Shown: positions 23,218-40,796 of the stretch, one piece after another
How the letters are laid out: every line of letters starts with the position of its first letter
Position numbering within the stretch: the first letter of the stretch is position 1
NCBI RefSeq assembly: GCF_001540865.1
Contig: NC_033637.1
Coordinates: forward strand, 5,725,737 to 5,789,736
DNA length: 64,000 nucleotides
Reading direction: 5' to 3'
From: Ananas comosus
Taxonomy: Eukaryota; Streptophyta; Magnoliopsida; Poales; Bromeliaceae
The notes under the pieces: model-generated
Seen by the model: the letters and a program-made list of their open reading frames with translations, nothing else
What the model was told of the DNA's origin: nothing
The model's database searches: none
Made by a program: the position numbers and the translations under genes

Positions 23218-23746
23218 GGCTGGCATACTATCGGTAGCATAAAAGCGTCTGTGTTACCGAGTTGTTTTCAATAATATAGCTTTCAAATCAACGAGCAGCT
23301 CTGTTAGACTTGATCTATACTATTGAAATTATTTGGAAACTAAATTTCATAATTTTTCGATATCATTTACCTATCAAACGAGTAGTTTAAAAATGAATGG
23401 TTGCAAATAAAAATCTCATAAAAAATAATGATAAAAGATCTGAATTTAAGATCAGAGATACTGATCTTACTCTAAATAGTGAAAAGAATTTTTTATAAAA
23501 ATTTCATTAGATTTAGATTGTTTTATACCGTTAAATTTACAAACGCATTATATCGACAATTAAAATTGTCAATTTTGAGACTTTTTGATCACTAGTTAAA
23601 TGATGTCGAAAAATTATAAAATTTAGTTTCCAAATATTTTCAATAGTGTAGATCAAGTCTAACGGAGTCGATCGTTGATTTGGAAGCCGCATCATTGAAA
23701 AAAACTTTTAGCATAGAGGCCTCTGTGCTACTGATAGTATACCCAC
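23218..23746. repeat. Foldback element copy 1 (family A)
   Basis: The left and right halves are inverted copies of each other over most of about 530 bp (for example TTAGACTTGATCTA on the left against TAGATCAAGTCTAA on the right). A (CT)n/(GA)n tract follows directly at 23746-23815. It has no coding capacity. Confidence 0.75.
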
Positions 23747-23814
23747 CTCTCTCTCTTTCTCTCTCTCTATATAGAGAGAGAGAGAGAGAGAGTATATAGA
23801 GAGAGAGAGAGAGA

Positions 23815-24299
23815 GTAGGTCTTGTGCGCTATTAGGAGTACGGAGGCCTCCATGCTCCTAAGCCGTTTTCGATAATGGAGCTTCCGAATTGATGATCGGC
23901 TCCGTCAGACTTGATCTAGTATATTTGAAGTATCTAGAAAATAAATTTTGTGACTTTTCGATATCATTTACCTAACGATCGAAAGGGTTCAAAATCAACA
24001 GTTGAAAATAAAAATCTTACAAAAAGTGGTGATATAGTATGAAAATTTTCGATCAAATATATTAATCTTTCTGTAAATAGTATAAAGAATTTTCTATCAA
24101 AATTTCATCTGATTTGAACACTTCTACACCGTTAAACTTGCAAACGGTATACATCAACCATTAACAATTGTTGATTTTGAACCCTTTCGATCGCTAGGAA
24201 AATGATACCGAAAAATCACAAAAATTATTTTCTAGATAGTTCAAATACGTTAGATCAAGTCTAACGGAGCCGATTGTCAATTTGGAAGCTCCATTATCG
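23815..24299. repeat. Foldback element copy 2 (family A), right end missing
   Basis: The left arm begins near GTACGGAGGCCTCC. The right arm runs as far as GGAAGCTCCATTATCGG and then stops, where intact copies continue with AAAACGGCTTAGGAGC. The next copy starts in the middle of its own left arm at this point. Confidence 0.7.
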
Positions 24300-24809
24300 G
24301 TCGCCTTTATACTCATAAGTCGTTTTCGATGATAGAGCTTCTGAATCAACGATTCATATCGTTAAACATTATTTAGAGCATTTAAAACTTCTAGAAATCA
24401 AATTTTATAATTTTTTAACATCATTTATCTTACGGTCAAAATATCTTAAAATTGACAATTTTTAACGGTCGGTATGAAATATTTACTTGTTTAACGGTGT
24501 AAAAGTATTGGAATCGGTTGAATTTTTTATAGAAAATTCTATTCACTATCTAGATAAAGATTAATAACCCCGATCTTAAATTGAAGGATCTGATCATTTA
24601 TTTTTAGAGCGTCGTTTGATTTTGACCATTCATTTTATGCCCGCTTAATAGATTTTATTATAATTTCAAAAAATTACGAAATTTATTTTTTAGAAAATTT
24701 TAAATACTCTAGATCATATTTAACGGAGTGGATTGTCGATTCAGAAGCTCCATCATCGAAAACGACTAATAAGTACGAAAGATTTTATACTCATAAGAGT
24801 ATAGTAGTC

Positions 24810-24813
<4 letters not shown>
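24300..24813. repeat. Foldback element copy 3 (family A), left tip missing
   Basis: Starts within the left arm (ATACTCATAAGTCGTTTTCG) and ends with a complete right arm (AAGAGTATAGTAGTCCTAC). A long (CT)n then (TA)n tract follows to about 24902. Confidence 0.7.
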
Positions 24814-24902
<89 letters not shown>

Positions 24903-25438
24903 TATATTTTTATAAATATAGATTTATTTGTACTTATAAATTTTCGATCGTTAGATTTATTCTTTTGACCTTAATTTTTAACTTTTTTAAAACTAAAATT
25001 TTTTTATGAAAAAAATTATTACATTTAATACCTATATCATATTTGTTGTTTTATTTGCTAGAAATATATATAAAAAATTTAATTAAAATAAGTTCAAAAT
25101 ACAATAAATTGAACAAAAGTTTTGAGCTAGATGGAAATATAGAAAGAAAACCAGCTCCTAAAAGTGGAGATGGGATAACACAGTGGACAAAGTCCAGGAA
25201 TTAATTTGATAAGAAGCCCCAACACAAGTGCACTTTTAATAGGATACGGATACTCAAAATTTTAAAAATTTTATTCGAATCTAAACTTGAATAGAATGAA
25301 TTTATCCACTGCTAAATGGAATAGAATGAATTTATCCACTGCCAAATGGATATAGTTTTGGATATAGATATAAAAAACGAAAGCCCGGCATATTTGAATT
25401 CGAATATGGATTTTGAGCCCGTATTCCAACTAAGCTCG

Positions 25439-25481
<43 letters not shown>

Positions 25482-25482
25482 C
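24814..25482. repeat. (CT)n(TA)n microsatellite and degraded hAT-like end
   Basis: (CT)n runs to about 24861 and (TA)n to 24900. A 31-bp tandem duplication (GAATAGAATGAATTTATCCA...) lies at about 25289-25350. The stretch 25230-25440 has the GGATATGGATA/TTCGAATAT style of hAT subterminal repeats and could be the left part of the element whose right end is at 27555-27806. Confidence 0.35.
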
Positions 25483-25706
25483 TAGGCTGGATTACTATTA
25501 ATAGAACCAATGACTTGGTGCTATTAAATTTTCTGCCCTTAGATTAAAAGATGTGCGGTTAGAATGATGTGGGCCTCATAGGGTTGAGTGGGTGATTGGT
25601 TGAATAGTATGATCTAACGGGTAAAAATAATCAAAGGGGTTAATCTAACGGCAGAAAACTTGATAGCACAAGTGTTTGGTGCTATCAATAGCATAACAGC
25701 CGGACT
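25483..25706. repeat. Short MITE copy in (TA)n tract
   Basis: About 220 bp with inverted ends (GGCTGGATTACTATTAATAG against GGCTGTTATGCTATTGATAG on the other strand). It is bordered by (TA)n on both sides. Relatives lie at 27318-27540 and 41331-41530. Confidence 0.65.
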
Positions 25707-25711
25707 CTCTG

Positions 25712-25753
<42 letters not shown>

Positions 25754-25754
<1 letters not shown>

Positions 25755-26305
25755 CAGGACTGCTGTGCTCTCAGGAGCACCGAGGCCTCCGTGCTCCTGA
25801 GCTGTTTTCGATGATGGAATTTCCGAATCGATGATCGGCTCCGTTAGACTTGATCTAGCGTATTTGAAGTTTCTAGAAAATAATTTTTGCGATTTTTCGA
25901 TTATTTACCTAGCAACACGAAAAGGATTCAAAATCAATATTTTTAAGGCTGAAAATAAAAATTCTTATAAAAATGGATATAAGATAGCACTAAATTTCTC
26001 GCATCAGAAATATTGATCTTGTTGTTAGATTGAGGTATAAATTTATTAAAATTTTGTATCAAAATTTCATCTGATTGGAATACTTTACACCGGTTAAAGT
26101 TGAAACGGAATATCAACCGTTAAAAAATGATTAATTTGGAATCTTTTGATCCACTAAGTAATTGATATCAAAAATTGTAAAAATTAGTTTTCTAGGAAAC
26201 TTCAAAGTATCCTAGATCAAGGTCTAGACGGAGGCGTCAATAGATTTGAAAATTCCGCATCATCGAAAGGGCATCAGGTACGGAGGCCACAGCAGACCTG
26301 CTATT
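25754..26305. repeat. Foldback element copy 4 (family A)
   Basis: Left arm GAGCACCGAGGCCTCC through GTTAGACTTGATCTAG; right arm CTAGATCAAGGTCTAG through GTACGGAGGCC. The right arm has many small insertions and deletions compared with the left. It follows a (TA)n tract and is followed by (CT)n. Confidence 0.7.
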
Positions 26306-26374
26306 TCCCTTCTCTCTCTCTCTCTCTTCTTCTCTTGCTCTCTTATATTCACTATTATAATATAATATTATATA

Positions 26375-26716
26375 GAGGAATACTATTGCTATCGGAAGAC
26401 GAGCCTTCGTCGCTTCAGCTTGAAATTTTTGATAGAAATTCTTGTTACTATATAAAAACAAGATCAATATCTTTGATTTTAAATTTTAATGTCTATTATT
26501 CATTTTAGTAGATTTTTATTTTCACCGTTGATTTTGAGCTCCTTCGTTCACTAGGCAAATAATAGTTGAAAATAATTAGAAATTAATTTTCTTAGGTACT
26601 CCAAATGACTTAGATCAAGTTTAACGGCAGCGATCGACGATTCGAAGAGTCGCAACATCGAAAACGAGCTTGGAAGGAACGGGAAGGCTCCGTGCCTTCG
26701 ATAGATAGTAGCCCTA
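26375..26716. repeat. Foldback element copy 5 (family B), left arm deleted
   Basis: A subfamily with ends like CGGAAG...GCCTTCG. The left arm is cut to about 40 bp, while the right arm (TAGATCAAGTTTAACGG...) is intact up to ATAGTAGCCCTAC. Confidence 0.6.
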
Positions 26717-26756
26717 CCGCACGGAAGGCTCCTGCTTCAGGAGTAGCCATAAGTAG

Positions 26757-27255
26757 CTGAGGCTACTATAGCGTATCGGAAGGACGGAGCCTTCGTGCTT
26801 CCAGCTCGCGAGTTTATCGGATTGGTTGCGACTTTCGCAATCGTCGATCAGGCGGTCCGATTAAACTTGATCTAGAGTATTTTAGTACTAGAAAATAATT
26901 TTATTGATTTTCGATTGTGATTTGCTAGGTGAGTCGAATAGGCTGCAAAATCAACAAATTTCAATGCCTGTCAGAGCGTTGGGCAAAGTTTAACACGGTG
27001 TAGAAATATCCAATCGTGCAAATTGTAATGTCATATATTTTAAATTATGAAATTTGGTTGATTTTGAGCTCCTTCGTTCACTAGGCGATAATAATATCGG
27101 TAAAATTAAAATTTTTTTTCTATGATACTTCAAATACTCCGTAGATCAAGTTTAACGAGCCGATCAACGAATTTGCAAAATACGCACATCGAAAACGAAT
27201 AGCTGCAAGCACGGACACGCTTCGCGTGCGTTACCGAATTAGATAAGGGTAGCCT
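26757..27255. repeat. Foldback element copy 6 (family B)
   Basis: Left arm from GAGGCTACTATAGCG through AACTTGATCTAGAG; right arm from GTAGATCAAGTTTAACG to AAGGGTAGCCTC. It is followed by a (CT)n and (TA)n tract. Confidence 0.65.
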
Positions 27256-27317
27256 CACTTCTTCTCTCTCTCTTATATATTATATATTATAATAGATCGA
27301 GAGAGAGGAGAGAAGTG

Positions 27318-27540
27318 AGCTATGATATATTTACAGTTCGTACACATGCGTGCTATTAGGTTTTAAGCCATTGGGATCTACGTTTTTGATTATTTAATAG
27401 TCCTTGGATTAAACACTATTTCACTCACATCACCTACACCTACCACATCATACTCAAACCTACACATCTCTCCATCCACTGGGCTAAAACACAAAGTATC
27501 ACCCCGCCTGATACTTTTACAAGTATGTCTAGCCCTACTC
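27318..27540. repeat. Short MITE copy, degraded
   Basis: Related in layout to the copy at 25483-25706, with a central CACTCACATCACC/CCACATCATAC region and AT-repeat flanks. It lies between foldback copy 6 and a (TA)n tract. Confidence 0.45.
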
Positions 27541-27554
27541 TATAAGATATATAT

Positions 27555-27806
27555 ATATATATATATAATATTTGATGTTGTATTTGAATGTTTTCTAAAA
27601 ATTTAGATCTGATGTAATATATTTTGAAATATTATAAAGAGAAATTATCATTTCGGGTTTCAAATTTTTGTATTCGGATTTTAAATTTTTTGTCGGGTTC
27701 GGATTTGGATATGAATTTTTAAAATCTGTGAATTCGGATTTGAGTTCGGATTTTGGGTTTAGATTTTTAAAAATCTATCCTGAATCCGACTCTTTGACGT
27801 CCCTAG
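27555..27806. mobile_element. Right end of an old hAT-like element
   Basis: The stretch with TCGGGTTCGGATTTGG, TTTTTAAAAATCTATCC and the end TGACGTCCCTAG matches the right end of the element at 54648-56361 (TGACATCCCTA). The left end is not clear, probably because foldback elements inserted into it. Confidence 0.55.
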
Positions 27807-28628
27807 TCAAGCTAAACATTGTTTGCCAACTACGTCCTCTTTAGCTTGAAATTGCACAGATTTTCTCCTTTAATAAACGAGCAGATCACGAGCTCACATT
27901 TTGCGCTTCAATAGTTAAATTTGCCAAACATGAGTTGACTCTAGTTTGTGTATTTTTTAATTGATATAGCTCGAAAATAAATAAGTAATATTTATATAAA
28001 TGTTACTTTTACCATAGCAAATTTAAATATTATTTTTAAAATTTTAATTTTTTGCTAGCATAACATTTTGTATTGAACACCTTGTAACAGTAAGAGCAAA
28101 AGAAATCATCAAAAAAAATAAATTAGTAAAAATACAAATCATAGTTAGTTTTAAAATTTTATAAAAGTTTAATTTGAGTAGGCTTGAAATAAATCCGAAC
28201 AAGCTCAAATTAATTTCAAGTTGAAAATTAGCTGGGTAATCTCGCTTGTTTAAATTTGGAGCGAAATAGAAATCGACTCACATTATTTTCGAGATGATCT
28301 CGAGTTAGTTCCAACTCGCTCGTGGTCGACTTGTTTACAGCATCAACATATTGCTCCAAAAAAAAAAAAGAGAGAACAAAATCAGAAAATTACATTATTT
28401 TCACTCATTACTTATAATTTTAGGAGGAAATGAAAAAAGAGAAATAAAAAAGTACAGGAAACAAGGAGAATAATTTTGCAGTGATCCTTAATATAATTAT
28501 CTAACAAATGAAATGAGAAAAAAAAATAAAAGCTGGTGGCATCTTGAGTGTAGATGAAAATAAAAACAAAAAAAATGTAGAAAATCCTTTGTAATAATAA
28601 TCTAACAATATTTTTTTTAATTAATTGT

Positions 28629-28765
28629 ACCTAGTGCAAGTGATAAAGGATTTGATAGTTGATTTTAAATTGGAATTCTAGTTACTTTACATTTTTAGGT
28701 AACTTTATTTTTTAAAAAAATAAACGAAATAAGTAACATGTCTTATTTCTCTCAAAAAAAAAAAA
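28629..28765 (+). repeat. SINE copy 1
   Basis: Begins CCTAGTGCAAGTGATAAAGG, carries a weak B-box-like segment (GGAATTCTAG) and the family tail AACGAAATAAGTAACATG, and ends with a poly-A run. Similar to copies 2 and 3, the last of which has a clear GTTCGAATCC B box. Confidence 0.6.
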
Positions 28766-28843
28766 GAAATTGAAAAAAACCTTGTGGTAATTGGAGTGTA
28801 GTGGAAAATAAAAACAAAAATTACAGAGAGAGATACTGTCCAT

Positions 28844-29036
28844 TCCTAGTGTAAGTGGTAATGGGCTTGGTCGTTGGTATTCGAGATCCCAAGTTCTAAG
28901 TCTAGTTATTTCACATTTCAAATTAAAGTTTATTTTTTTAAAAAATGAACGAAGCGAGTAGTATACTATCTTAAAATAAAAAAATAAACGAAGAGGATAC
29001 TATGCTACATTTCTTTCTCAAAAAATAAAAAAAAAA
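28844..29036 (+). repeat. SINE copy 2 with an extra 3' tail
   Basis: Begins TCCTAGTGTAAGTGGTAATG, then GAGATCCCAAGTTCTAAG (B-box region) and the tail AACGAAGCGAGTAGTATACT. A second copy of only the tail (AACGAAGAGGATACTATGC) follows directly and ends in A-rich sequence. Confidence 0.6.
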
Positions 29037-30031
29037 CTGTTGATAATCTGGCAATTATAATGTGCAGAAATTTAGTTTGTTCCTACTTATATTAGATAGA
29101 ATTTTCTTTTTAATTTTTAAGTTTTAATTTTTTTCTTAGTGCTAGCTCTTAGGCCTTTAACTGCACTTCTGAATCCAACCCACCTCAAACCTAATGTGAG
29201 AGGCAAGAAAGGCTCATTTATTTGCACAATTGGATGTTAAATACAAGACTTCAAGCTTCATTATAAGTGTCTTAACCACCAAGATAAAGATAGATTAGTC
29301 ATTCTGTAAATTTATCAACAAATTAATATTTTTATAATAATAATATTTTGAAATTGAGCTGTGTGATCAATATGCTCAAAAAGTTTTTTAAGCATAAATT
29401 TTATATTTTCTTCCTAAAAAATCCTCTCATTTACATTAGTCCTATCAATTTTTTTTTTCTTTTTTCAAAAGAGTGTTTAAGGAATTGTTTGTTTTCTCAA
29501 GGGTTAGAAGAGGCCCGGCGTTACGAGTTCCAACCGTACGTCTGATTTCGACTTTACCTCAGTGGGCGGTGAAGTTGACTTTTCATTGCATACATACGGG
29601 AAGTCAGAGACGGTACTCACAGACTCTAAATTCGTCGGTCTTCTTCAAATATCTGCATTCGTGATTCGATGAGGCACACCTCATAGCTCGGACAAAATAA
29701 ATAAAAAAATGCTTCTTCTATACTTAAAAAGATGAGTGTAGATCTTACACTCCCATCCTAAAGTTGATAAAAATTCTAGTAAAAATAAAAAAAAAGTTGA
29801 TATGATAAGTAAAATAATAAGGACATCGAGATAAAGCGGATAAAAGATATATATCCTATTTTGAAATGTACCCGTAATATTACTCAAATAGACATCCTAA
29901 ATTTTTGAGTGAATAGGTATAAAATTGAAACTTTTGTTACATTTTTTCAAAATAAAATAAAATAAAAAGTACATATGCAACGGCAGGGTTGGTGTACCCG
30001 TGTACCGTAGGTGGGGCAAGCACGGCACGTA

Positions 30032-30042
30032 CTATATATATA
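30032..30042 (+). promoter_or_regulatory. TATA box of KR gene
   Basis: CTATATATATA lies about 125 bases before the ATG. A (CTT)n pyrimidine tract at about 30108-30129 occupies the leader. Confidence 0.5.
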
Positions 30043-30166
30043 CATAACATACGCACACATCTCCTCCCTGGCGACCCTCCTCCGATCCTCTTTCTCCAAG
30101 CTCTCACCTTCTTCTTCTTCTTCTTCTTCCTCCCCCTCCTCGCTTCTCCTCCTCTCGCGATCTCCC

Positions 30167-36482
<6,316 letters not shown>

Positions 36483-37717
36483 AGCGAAAAAATGAGTTTG
36501 CAGATGGTATTGTCGCATTTGGGCCTCTCTTCGGATAAGCTGTTTTGGGTGAATCACTTTTTCTTCAAGTTTTTATAGATATTGTTTTGCTTTTTCATGC
36601 TTCTGGAGGATGGCAGAAATAAGCTATTAGAACTTCTAAACCGGGTAACTTATTCCCAAGTTCATAGTTTAATCCAAGAATCTTTTTCCTCTGTTGTTAT
36701 AAATAGACTCTTTTGTGATTGAAAGATGGCTCCACAACAATTTATCTATCGAAAAGCCTGGACAAGATCAGTATAGATATCATACTAATGCATGTGTTGA
36801 TATGTGGTGATGTTAGTTTTAGATTTCAATAAGCGTGGATAAGTACGCAATTATGATATATAACTTAAGTATTTGTTAGATTTGAATATGATTATAAATA
36901 TAATTATGACATATATGTTAAATATGTGTTGAATTCAAATTAGATAAGAGAAATATCCTGTCGTGTTAGAAGAGTCCGACTATGCTGTTTCTGAAAGCAC
37001 CACTTTTCGATTTTGATTTTTTAATTATCGGATCAGTCTTTTTGATTATTTTTAGTCCTTGGATTAATACTATTATCCTAAGAGACAACTAAACTCTCGG
37101 AGAGACTACTATCATTTCAATTCTATATTTCTTAATTAAGGGGCTAATAAGTTGGAAGCATCAATTTTTTTATATATTACCGATAGTATAATTAAGGGGC
37201 TAATAAGTTGGAAGCATCAATTTTTTTATATATTACCGATAGTATAGTTGCTTTACACATGTAAGAATTGTTGAAATTAATAATTTTTTAAGTAGAACAA
37301 GTGTTATTTGCGAATTTGTTTTCCTAAGTCTTACTTCTGGATTTTGTAGCTATACTAAATCGAAATCTATTTATCACAATTAGAAGATATAAATCAAGAA
37401 TTTTGTAGCTATTCTAAATCAAAATCTAATCAGCACATTTAAAGATACTAGCAATGTAATGGTGCTTTACAGCGGGTGTGATTTTTAAGTTCATAATTAT
37501 TATATTTTATGCTATGTAAAATCACTTAACAGAGTCAAAGTGTTAATTTTTATATATATTTTTTATTTAGAGAGAGAAGAGAATATTAATTAAAACTTAA
37601 AGTAAAAAAGAGCATTTTGAAAGTGTATTTTCTTATAGAAAAGTAAAAATTAAATATTTTTAAAAATGTATAATTATTAAATTTAAATGGAAATTTTTTT
37701 TTTTGAAAAAGTGATAT
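36483..37717. other. Spacer downstream of KR
   Basis: The 3' UTR of KR probably ends near 36617-36720 (AATAAGC and AATAGAC words). 36968-37110 resembles part of the short MITE family (GATTATTTTTAGTCCTTGG). A 56-bp segment is tandemly duplicated at 37135-37190 and 37191-37246. The rest is AT-rich with no gene seen. Confidence 0.45.
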
Positions 37718-37726
37718 ATTTTGTTT

Positions 37727-39449
37727 GGCCTTTTTGCATAAAAAATCCACTTATTTTGGGCTTTTGCAAAATCAGGTCACTTTTTTCGTTTTTGCAGATT
37801 CGGTCCGTTTTTTCAGTAAACTGACAAAAATACCCTTATTACTTTTTCTCTTTCCTCTTTCTCTCTCCTCTTCGTTTCTTCCGTTCTTTTTTTTTTTTTT
37901 TTTTTCGTTCTTTTTTCTTGAGCCCGCCGCCAAACCCCTCCTGCGCCTCCGCAGCCGAATCTCCCTCCTCTCTCCCCCGCCGTCGCCGCCGAGCCACCCC
38001 CACCGTCGTCTCGCCTCCTCTTTCTCTCTCCTCTTTCTCTCTCCTCCTCAAGCCCCTCCTCACCTCCCCGTCGCCTCCTCAAGCCCGCCGCGAAGCTCCG
38101 CGTCCTCCTCCTCCGCCTCCACAAGCCGAACCCGCCGCCGCGTTGTCACCGAAGTTGCAGGGGCGGAGCAAGCTCCTCGTCAAGCTCAAGGTCGAGGAGT
38201 CCCCGATCGTCTCCCTCTTCACGCGAAGCTCCGCCGCCGAGCCCTTCTCCTCTCCCGCCGCACGCCGCCGAGCCCACCCCCACCGTCGTCTCCGTCGCCG
38301 TCGCGCGAGCCACGTCCCGCCCCTTGCCGACCGCCTCGTCACCCTCCAATCGCCTCGTCACTCCCCTTGCTGAGCCCTCGTCACCCCATCGTCGTCTCGT
38401 CGTCGTCACCATCGTCCTCGTGCCGTCGCCAGCCCCGCCCCATTAATGGTGTAATGGTGCACCATTGCACCATTACACCATTAATGGTGCACCTTACAGC
38501 ATTAATGGTTGTAATGTGTAATTGTGCACCATTGCACCATTACACCGTTATGGTTGTAATGGTGCAATGGTGCACCATTACACTTAATGGTGCACCATTG
38601 CACCATTACACCATGAAATTACACCATTAATGGTGAATGGTGTAATGGTGCACCATTACACTATGAAGAAGAGAAGAAGCAGCCGCAGCGCGCCCGCGTG
38701 CCTGCCGCCGCGCTGCGTGCACCGGCCTCCGCCGACGGCCCGCACCGCGGCTGCGCGCCGCCGCGCCAGGAGCAGCCGCGATCAGCGCCTCCCGCGGCCG
38801 CCGACGCCTCAAGCGGCGTTGTCGGCCCGCGGCCGGGGCTCGACGTTTGCACTGAACTCAGCAGCAGCTGGACGAGGTTCGGCGGCCTTGCGCGATGGCC
38901 GAGTGCAGCAGGCCGACGCCGGACGCAATAAACGGCGTCGGCGGGCGCCATCCGGGTCACTCCGCTCCAGCCGCGGCGACGAACTCCGCAGCCTCTTCCT
39001 CCGCGACGCCGCCGACAGCGACGACGATCGCGTGACGGCGGACGAGGGGCTCGCGACGGAGAACGACGGTGACGGCGCCTGGCGCGCCCGCCCGCCGCCA
39101 TGGCCGTGGGCTCGGCGACGGCGACGGAGACGACGGTGGGGGTGGACTCGGCGGCGGCGGCGGGGGAGAGGAGGAGGGGTCGTGGGCGGTGGAGAGGAGG
39201 GTGAGGAGGGAGGCAACGGTGAAGAAGGAGGGTGAGGAGGGAGGCGACGGTCCGATCTGCCTCTTTTTTTTCGGCGAGAAAAAAAAAAAAAACGACAGAA
39301 ACGAAGAGGAGAGAGAAAGAGGAAAGAGAAAAAGTAATAAGGGTATTTTGGTCAGTTTGCTGAAAAAGCGGACCGAATCTGCAAAAACGAAAAAGGTGGC
39401 CCGGTTTTGTAAAAGTCCAAAATAAGTGGATTTTTTATGCAAATTGGCC
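37727..39449. mobile_element. Long-TIR MULE with GC-rich cargo (Pack-MULE candidate)
   Basis: A 9-bp exact repeat, ATTTTGTTT, flanks the element (37718-37726 and 39450-39458), as for Mutator-like transposition. The ends are about 155-bp inverted repeats starting GGCC (GGCCTTTTTGCATAAAAAAT against GGCCAATTTGCATAAAAAAT), with about a dozen mismatches. The interior, about 37920-39240, is very GC-rich and has a second, imperfect inverted copy of a GGCGACGGCGACGGAGACGA segment (39112 plus strand; near 38300 minus strand). No transposase gene is present. The interior could be captured gene 5' ends, which MULEs favour, but I recognise no protein. The long frames on both strands are compositional. 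Confidence 0.85.
38441..38664. repeat. Array of TAATGGTG/CACCATTA half-sites
   Basis: About 220 bp built from the octamer TAATGGTG and its complement in alternating order (TAATGGTGCACCATTA is self-complementary). It lies in the centre of the MULE, between the two GC-rich halves. Confidence 0.85.
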
Positions 39450-39458
39450 ATTTTGTTT

Positions 39459-39610
39459 CGAGAAAGAGAGAAGAGAGAGCATTAAAAAAATTAAAGTGAG
39501 AAAGAGGAAAAAGATATGCACATTTCTCTATGAGAGCGAGAGAGGAGAGGAAAAGATATGAATATTAAATTAAATATAGTTAATGTAAGAGGAAGAGTAC
39601 ACACTCCGAG

Positions 39611-39645
<35 letters not shown>

Positions 39646-40162
39646 TGTAAGGGAGACGTGTAACATTGAAATAACGCCTTTTTGATAGTAGATCGGGTTC
39701 ATAGTCTATACTAGATGCACTCAATATCTCAATTGTCAATTCAAAGGTGTATTGAATACGCTTTACCATATGTTATGCACGATTACCCTAAAAATTAATT
39801 ATAAATAATTTAAAAATTAAAATTTAATTTATTGAGTATGTTTTATGACATCAAAATATTTATATATTAAAAATTATAAACTTTAAATACATCTATTGAA
39901 ATAAAATTATATTTCATTTAACTTGGTCCACTATACACCAGATGCACGAAATATGCAAAATGGACATTTATCCACAAAGAACCCCCTATAAACTTTAGTA
40001 TACATTAATAGATATTACTGGGAATTTATAATTTTGTACACTATTTTCTTACAAGTGAACGTTTTTTTTTTTCGTCTGTTGTCGTTATTCAGTAAGCCTC
40101 TTGAATTTCATAATACTTTATTTTCATATATATATATATATAGAAAGAGAGAGAGAGAGAGA
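39459..40162. other. AT-rich spacer
   Basis: Contains (GA)n tracts at 39617-39642 and about 40147-40163. No gene seen. Confidence 0.5.
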
Positions 40163-40727
40163 GTAGGGTTACTATACTTTTATGAGTATTAGAGCATTCG
40201 TACTCATAAGTTGTTTTTGATGATGGAGCTTCCGAATTGACGATCCACTCCGTTAAATATGATCTAGAGTATTTGAAACTTCTAGGAAATAAATTTCGTA
40301 AATTTTCGAAATTATAATAAAGTCCATCTAGCGAGCATAAAATGAACGGTCAAAATCGAACGACGTCCTAAAAATAGATGATCGGATCCTTCAATTTAAG
40401 ATCGATGTTATTGATCTTTATCTAGGTAGTGAATAGAATTTTCTATCAAAAATTCACCAAATTTCGATTCTTTTACACCGTTAAACTAGCAAGTATCCCA
40501 TACCGATTGTTAAAAATTAAATTTGTGACCTTTTGATCGTAAGGTAAATGATGTCGAAAAATTATAAAATTTGATTTCTAGACATTTTAAATACTCTAAA
40601 TAACGTTTAACGATAAATACTCTAAATAACGTTTAACGATATGGATCGTCGATTCAGAAGCTTTATCATCGAAAACGACTTATAAGTACGAAGACGATCG
40701 TACTCATAAGAGTATAGTAGCCGGACT
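40163..40727. repeat. Foldback element copy 7 (family A)
   Basis: Complete copy with both tips: TAGGGTTACTATACTTTTAT on the left and AAGAGTATAGTAGCC on the right. A 25-bp internal duplication lies near 40590-40640. It is bordered by (GA)n on the left and (TA)n on the right. Confidence 0.75.
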
Positions 40728-40741
40728 ATATATATTAATAT

Positions 40742-40773
<32 letters not shown>

Positions 40774-40796
40774 CTATATATATATATATATATATA

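Larger units (their letters stand above)
27807..30010. repeat. Spacer with SINE copies and a degraded hAT-like block
   Basis: 27816-28340 has inward-facing GAGCT/CTCGAG-type words at both ends like the element at 15994-17248, but no target duplication. A tract at 29490-29670 looks less AT-rich yet gives no recognisable protein. Confidence 0.35.

Noticed and set aside
23746..24860. CRISPR-like or satellite array
   Set aside because: The repeats are simple (CT)n and (TA)n tracts and inverted arms of foldback elements; there are no spaced direct repeats, and this is a plant nuclear genome.
37725..38630. 301-codon plus-strand frame, and others overlapping it
   Set aside because: They start in the MULE inverted repeat (the same protein start appears again on the minus strand from the other repeat) and run through GC-rich low-complexity DNA and the octamer array.
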